Assembly (NCBI RefSeq): GCF_037038585.1
Contig: NC_092523.1
Coordinates: 28,649,501-28,713,500, forward strand
Direction: 5' to 3'
Source of the DNA: Patagioenas fasciata
Lineage: Eukaryota; Chordata; Aves; Columbiformes; Columbidae
Length of the DNA stretch: 64,000 nucleotides
Shown here: positions 58,901-64,000 of the stretch, in pieces
Layout of the letters: every line of letters starts with the position of its first letter
How positions within the stretch are numbered: the stretch's first letter is position 1
Notes under the pieces: generated by a model
Told to the model about the DNA's origin: nothing
The model's input: only the letters and a program-made list of their open reading frames with translations
The model's database searches: none
Position numbers and translations under genes: made by a program

Positions 58901-61900
58901 TGGAGACAACTATGCTATTTCTCTGTCTCATCTTACATTTCCTCTGAAAGGGAAATCAAAGAGGTCATTGAAGTTACTTTTGGCCTTCTAGGGCTTATGC
59001 TGTTTCACAGTGAGTGACAACATGGAGGAATTTGCTTCGTAAGAGGAGCTATGTTCTTCTACTGCCTTCCTTTTCTAGGAAAAATGCTACATTTACCTTT
59101 GCGAAGACATCACAGAAGTATTTATACTGTATCTCTATTAGTAAAAACCTGCCACTGTGAAAACACCTATGTAAGCTGAGGGTCTGTATAAACTCTATGC
59201 ATTTATCTGTGAACTCCTTTTATTTTTTTTGAAGAAAACAATCTTTGTTTAGTATCTGAGCATTATAGTATCACCAGAAGGGGGGAAAAGAAAAGTTCTC
59301 ATGTCCATCATGATACCACATTCAAGCACTGTGATTTTTGTGTTTCATTGTAGGATTCAGTTGAGAAAGAGAGGCAGCTGAGAGAGCTGGCCAGCAATCA
59401 GACGTTTCAACTACAAGAGCTGCAGGAAGAACTGACTTCAACTCGTCTACAGCTCAGCAATGTGCAACAAGAGTAGGTGAATTAACTGTGATAATTTTTC
59501 TTTTTTTTTTTTTTTTATTTTTTTCAACAAGCTGTGTGTTTTTCTTGACATCTAAATACTGATGGAGATTTGTAAAATGTTTCATTTCTGGCTTAAAAGC
59601 AGAGATTCAAAATACATCTGGGCTCAGGATTGTCTGTGTGTGTCCAAAGTGGGGTACAAATGATGCAGTCACACCCACATTCATAAATGGACTTGATAGG
59701 TTTTGCTTCTGGCAGGGGAGTTGGAAAACATGCCAGTATTCTGCATGAAAGGGTTTTCTACAGTGCATGACCATCCCAGTGGAATTACAATCAATGAGTT
59801 GTTGCCTGCGGAACAAACCTTGATAAAAATCCGTTGAGTAGCTATAGCGCAACACCTATCGAAGGACCTGTAACGTGTCATAATTAGTTATGGTATGTAA
59901 TTGTTATGTGAACATCTAAGGTCAAAACCCACTGTGGTAAGATGGAGGAAGAGACAGATTTTCAAATAAGTGACTAGGACTAAATAATTTTTGTCCAGTT
60001 GCATAAAACACATTTTGTGAAGTGCTGTGTTCTCAATTTATTATACTAAGTGATATCAGGAATATAAAGTTCTCAGAACTGCAAACTGTATTAGCTAGAT
60101 TGGAGGAAAGAGGGTCAACAGAATATTTCATCTTGTATCCTAATCTTGCAGATATCTGCTGTTTTCATAGAAATTTCATAGAAATTGTCCTGTCATTAGG
60201 ATAGGGGTAAGAAGTGAAGTCTCTCCATCTTTCTTATAAGCCCCCTTGAAGTATTGAAAGGCCTCAATAAAGTCTCCCTGAAGCCTTCTCCAGGCTCTTC
60301 TCCAAGTCTCCTGTGAAGAATGGCTGAGAGAAGTGTTGCAACACTGATTGTTTTTGTGGCCCTCCCCTGGACCTGCTCTAACAGGTTCCTGTGTGTCTTG
60401 TACTGGGGACGCCAGAGCTGGAATGCAGGGTCCTCTCCCTTGACCTGCTGACCGTGCTTCTTTTTATGCAGCCCAGGATGTGGTTGGCTTTTTGGGCTCT
60501 GAATGCACATTGCCAGCTCATTTCTAGTTTTTCATCTACCACTTTCTCTACCTCCTTCTCCACAGGGCTGCTCTTAATCCATTTTTCTCTGCAGTCTGTA
60601 CTGATACTGGTGGTTGTCCTCACCCAAGTGTGCTTGATCCTGCTATCAGTGTCATTAATAAAAGTATTGAACAGTACCAGTCCCAACACAGACCCCTGAG
60701 GGACACTGCTTGTCATGGATCTCCATTTGGACATTGAGCTGTTGACTGCAACTCTTTGGATGTGGCCATCCAGCCAATTCCTTGTGCATCCATCAAATCC
60801 TTATCTCTCCTACTTAGAGAGGAGAATGTTGTGTGGGACTATGGCAAAGGCCTTACAGAAGGCAAGGGAGATGACATCAGTTGCTCTTCCCATGTTCACC
60901 AATGCATATTAATATCTTTAATTTCTCATCTTGGATGAATGCAGGCATTCCAATTTTTTGCTATGAAAAAGATCTCTCAGTCAACCTTGAATTAAAGATC
61001 AGTGCAGCATCCCCCTGAAAAGAAGAGGACAAAAAGAATAAGCAAATGAACTGTTTTCTGTTGATATTTCTTAACTATAGAGAAGACATATTTGAGATTG
61101 GTGGATCTTGTTGATTTATATACCTGAAGGAAGGGTCTAAAGGAGACAGAGCCAGACTACTTCCAGCAGTGCCCAGCAACCAGACCAGAAGCAATGCACA
61201 CAAACTGGAACACAGGAGGTTCCCTCTGAACATCAGGAAACACTTTTTTACTGTGAGGATGGCTGAGCACTAGCACAGGTTGGCCAGGGAGGTTGTGAAG
61301 TCTTAATCCTTGAAGATATTCAAAAGCTATCTGGACATGGTTCTGGGCAACTAGCTCTGAGTGGCTCTGCTTGAGCAGGGGGTTGGACCAGATGGCCTCC
61401 AAAGGTTCCTTCCAACCTCAGCCATTCTGTAGTTCAGATATAAGTGAAGGTTGATTTAGGGGTGAGAGATTTCAGTCCATGCTCCTGTGTGAATAGAAAG
61501 AGATTATTTGATGAGATGGAGAAAAGTGTGAGAAGTACAAGGAAAGTTAATCACTAATACAGAATGGAGTGTGTGTGTGGCAGTTTGCAGGACAAGAAAA
61601 AGTCATTCTGGGTGATCTGTGAGAAGTGGGAAATCAGTGGTAAAGCTTTTGTACAGTTTTGTGGGTTGCATTTCTGTGTGCAGTCGGGTCAGAGGTGTTG
61701 GCTGTGGTTTGCAAGGCAGAAGTCCGGAAGGTGTAGGGTTGAGAAGAGGTAATTCAAGCAGAGATGAAGTCATGCATGAAAGTTTCAGAACTGATCCTTT
61801 CAAGGTCATGCAGTACGGAATCATGATTTTGTACTTATTGGCAGACAGGGGGCAAGTGCAGGAAAAAGAGAATTCATGTCCCAGGATAACCCATCTATAG

Positions 61901-62282
61901 ACATTGTAGTCATTCTGAGCACTGTAAATTGTTGAAATTGATGGAGAGACTGCAATTGAGTCTTAATGTAAGTGGTGGGTCATAGCAAGATAATTGTGTT
62001 ATTGCATAGTCAGATATGACTCTTTATAAGCTATTTGTGTACTGATAGTCTGCACAAAACCCACTGTGATTGTTTTTATATGTTAAATTGGTGTGGGCTT
62101 GGTCTGCTTAAACAGTCAGTTTGTCATATTAAATTCTCTGGTAGAATCTCTGCCTTTACCATGAAGGTTATTAATTTTTCTTGCAGTCTGGCAAAAACCC
62201 AGTTGGCTCTTGAAGACACAAAGACCAAATCAATCACTACTGCTTTGGCAGCAGAAGATGAAATTGTTCAGCTAAAAGCAGC
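55841..62282 (+). CDS. SPATA18: Spermatogenesis-associated protein 18 / Mieap, N-terminal part (3' end outside window)
   Basis: A p53-inducible mitochondrial quality-control protein (Mieap), also expressed in testis and ciliated tissue. Five coding exons join in frame: 55841-55927, 58433-58538, 58653-58768, 59354-59472, 62187-62282; about 174 residues, roughly the first third of the human protein (538 residues, from memory). It opens [20 protein letters not shown] in good Kozak context (GGCCATGG). Then come [24 protein letters not shown], and Gln/Glu/Leu-rich heptad-like sequence in the last two exons, matching the human coiled-coil region ([11 protein letters not shown]). The Ser/Arg-rich middle and the C-terminal domain are not in the window. 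All introns are GT-AG. Divergent from SGCB with a shared CpG island. Confidence 0.93.
55928..58432 (+). other. SPATA18: SPATA18 intron 1
   Basis: Starts in the CpG island and contains an inverted CR1 fragment (56706-57115). The human gene is reported to have a p53 response element in its first intron; I found no convincing pair of p53 half-sites here by eye. Confidence 0.8.
56706..57115 (-). mobile_element. CR1 retrotransposon 3' fragment, minus orientation
   Basis: The plus strand reads as the complement of a CR1 3' end: near 56712 the complement of GGGTTGGAATAGATGATCTC, then the LINE 3' region containing [19 protein letters not shown] when translated on the minus strand. 5'-truncated, with borders approximate. 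Confidence 0.88.
58433..58538 (+). CDS. SPATA18: SPATA18 exon 2
   Basis: Thirty-five codons, [20 protein letters not shown] to NETSRE, plus one base of Gly. Acceptor TTTACAG, donor GTAAAT. Confidence 0.93.
58653..58768 (+). CDS. SPATA18: SPATA18 exon 3
   Basis: Two bases complete Gly, then 38 codons from [18 protein letters not shown] to SFSLTQ. Acceptor TTTTTTAG, donor GTATGT, leaves phase 0. Confidence 0.93.
58769..59353 (+). other. SPATA18: SPATA18 intron 3
   Basis: AT-rich, no recognised feature. Confidence 0.85.
59354..59472 (+). CDS. SPATA18: SPATA18 exon 4: coiled coil
   Basis: Thirty-nine codons, [20 protein letters not shown] to LQLSNVQQ, plus two bases of Asp. The donor GTAGGT directly follows GA, so retention of this intron gives an in-frame TAG after a single codon. 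Acceptor TTGTAG. Confidence 0.9.
60205..60905 (-). mobile_element. CR1 retrotransposon fragment, minus orientation
   Basis: On the minus strand the translation shows the reverse-transcriptase end ([20 protein letters not shown] at about 60650-60720), followed by CR1 3' sequence with stops and frameshifts. 5'-truncated and decayed; borders approximate. Confidence 0.88.
61110..61435 (+). mobile_element. CR1 retrotransposon 3' end, plus orientation
   Basis: Ends in the CR1 tail (GGTTGGACCAGATGGCCTCC at about 61381-61400, then CCTTCCAACCTCAGCCATTC). The preceding bases match the 3' part of the CR1 at 34600-34920 in this window (for example AGGTTCCCTCTGAACATCAG in both). Severely 5'-truncated. 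Confidence 0.9.
62187..62282 (+). CDS. SPATA18: SPATA18 exon 5: coiled coil (last exon in window)
   Basis: One base completes Asp, then 31 codons [20 protein letters not shown] to [12 protein letters not shown], plus two bases of the next codon. Acceptor TTGCAG, donor GTAAGA. Confidence 0.93.
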
Positions 62283-64000
62283 GTAAGAAAAATTGGATCT
62301 TGGGGTATTTGTGGCAGAAGGTCAGCCGGCAGAGACACAGTCTGTGATTTACCTGAGTGGGTTCTGTTTATTCTGCATTGTCCTATGCTGTGGCAAAAAC
62401 TAAGTCTAGCTCCTTGACATCCTGTGGCTTTATTTCTTGGTGTTATATAAAGAGAATTAGCATAAGTAGATCCATGTGAGAAGAACCCTTATGGCTGGAC
62501 AGAGGAAGGATTACTTTGAAACTAGCAGCTTGATAGCATAAGAATTTTGTATATGAAGTTAAGTAGGAGAGAACCACACTCTGAATATAGCTGGAAACTG
62601 TTGTTTGCAATTTGCTATCGTGCTCTTGGAAGTAGTGTGTGTCTTAAACAAATGACACTTCAGTCAGTCTCTCTTAAGATAAAGTTCTTTACATGGCTTT
62701 TTCTTTTAGACCATTTTGCCAAATCCTTTTGTCTGTCTGCACAGAAGCAATGGCTATTGGCAATGTCAGTGCTTCTGGTTTAAATTTTTTTTTTTATTTT
62801 TTATTTTTTAAGTGTGTTGGTCACATCTGAGAAGTTAATCTGGATCAGTAAGGGTGAAACTGAGGGAACTAACCTTTCAGTTTCAATACAGCGGTCCTTA
62901 AAACTATTATATTTTCCTTATGTGGCTTGACCTACAGGCAGTTCCAGAAGCAGTAATAATTCTTCACTGTTATGAAATGTAGTCTATGTCTCTATATTTG
63001 TTTTGTTTGGGTTTTTGTGTGTTACACTACCAGAAAAGAATACAAAGGTAGTTGAAATTAATTCCAACAGCGTGTGAATTCTTTTGATAACTGACATTTC
63101 AACCATGGAAATTTAACAAATCATACTTGTTAAATAAATGCTTGCAGAGTTTCAGAAAAATAACATTGCTGCTTTCAAAAGTGGAGGGAATTTGACTTTG
63201 CTGCTTCACTGCAGGAAAGGACATAACTGTACATGAGTTTATCTTTCCTTTTAGGGTAACTGAGAGGATGAACTACTCCTGATAAAGATGAGCAAATGAA
63301 AAAACCTCAGGCCATTAGAGTTTCTACTTCCAGGATCAAATTGAATCTTACATGTTCATCTCTGAATGATAATGTTGTCAGATTTCATCCATGGGTTTTC
63401 CTAGCAAGGGTTGATCACTTGGATTTTAATTTTTTGGTATACAAACTCATATTCTTATAAAATGGGGTGTTTGGATTTGTTGGGTGAAAGGTAGCTCTTA
63501 TAACTTCTTGCTTCTTAGATATAACCTGACTGCTGCCTTCCTGATTAGAACTATTAGTAGGAGATAAAACATCTCAAAGTTCCCATATGTAGGTCTTAAT
63601 GTAGACTGGACAGAAACTCACATTGCCATTTGTACTACTGAGAAGGACAAAACATTCCTATCTTCCCATGAATTCAGAAATTCCATAATTTCTACATACT
63701 TATGGTTCATGTTTGCTCACAGTTTAGTTGATACTGTACATTTGCATATTCTGCCTGGGTAGTCAACTTTTGGTTTGATCAAATGTGCTACTTTTCATAT
63801 TCTGTGAATTATATTTTCAAAATTTGAATCCTTTTAGTTGGGTGAAATCAGATTTGCCCAGTCTTCACCTGCCTGTCAAAACCAGAATCCTTCTAAAAGT
63901 ACAGAAAGTGAGGTCAGGACTGATCTGTGACACTTAGGGATGGATTTATTTTTTGCACAAGATACAGTTTGTCAGGAATGCCTTTCACACTTTTATCTGT
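62283..64000 (+). other. SPATA18: SPATA18 intron 5 (continues past window end)
   Basis: AT-rich with a T-rich tract at 62786-62812. No sequence here matches the expected next SPATA18 segment (Gln/Lys-rich coil, then Arg/Ser repeats), so the remaining exons are downstream of the window. Confidence 0.8.

Larger units (their letters stand above)
59473..62186 (+). other. SPATA18: SPATA18 intron 4
   Basis: 2.7 kb with a T-rich tract at 59499-59524 and two CR1 pieces in opposite orientation (60205-60905 minus, 61110-61435 plus). No exon recognised. Confidence 0.8.

Noticed and set aside
63245-63290. Exon-like CCTTTTAG followed by an open stretch after SPATA18 exon 5
   Set aside because: In the required phase it reaches a stop within nine codons and does not resemble the next part of SPATA18.

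Overview
The window is a piece of a vertebrate nuclear genome, almost certainly a bird. It has short conserved exons in AT-rich introns, all with GT-AG borders, one sharp CpG island, several 5'-truncated CR1 retrotransposon copies and a probable avian endogenous-retrovirus LTR. Four genes are readable: DCUN1D4 (+), LRRC66 (-), SGCB (-) and SPATA18 (+). From memory this is also the gene order on human 4q12.

Layout. 1-545: probable LTR, minus orientation. 1494-29277: ten coding exons of DCUN1D4 (all but about the first nine residues), then a long 3' UTR with a good poly(A) signal at 33499. 33838-34921: a decayed CR1. 35-38 kb: intergenic. 46046 down to 38397: LRRC66 in four coding exons, encoding an LRR ectodomain, an Ig-like domain, one membrane helix and a long cytoplasmic tail. 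55372 down to 49180: SGCB, complete in six coding exons (316 residues). 54.96-56.17 kb: CpG island shared head-to-head by SGCB and SPATA18. 55841-62282: first five coding exons of SPATA18 (about 174 residues); the rest lies past the window end. Its introns hold three more CR1 pieces.

The genes are not one pathway. DCUN1D4 helps attach NEDD8 to cullins. SGCB is a subunit of the muscle sarcoglycan complex. SPATA18/Mieap acts in mitochondrial quality control. LRRC66 is a poorly characterised membrane protein. The clearest local link is the shared SGCB/SPATA18 promoter region.

Most notable observations: an apparently intact Ig-like domain in bird LRRC66, where the human protein as I remember it seems to have only a decayed remnant; a compact SGCB/SPATA18 bidirectional promoter with repeated GTTACC half-sites; loss of one SGCB glycosylation sequon; and an unexplained 227-codon ATG-initiated open frame in SGCB intron 1. 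I found no wholly unknown gene system.
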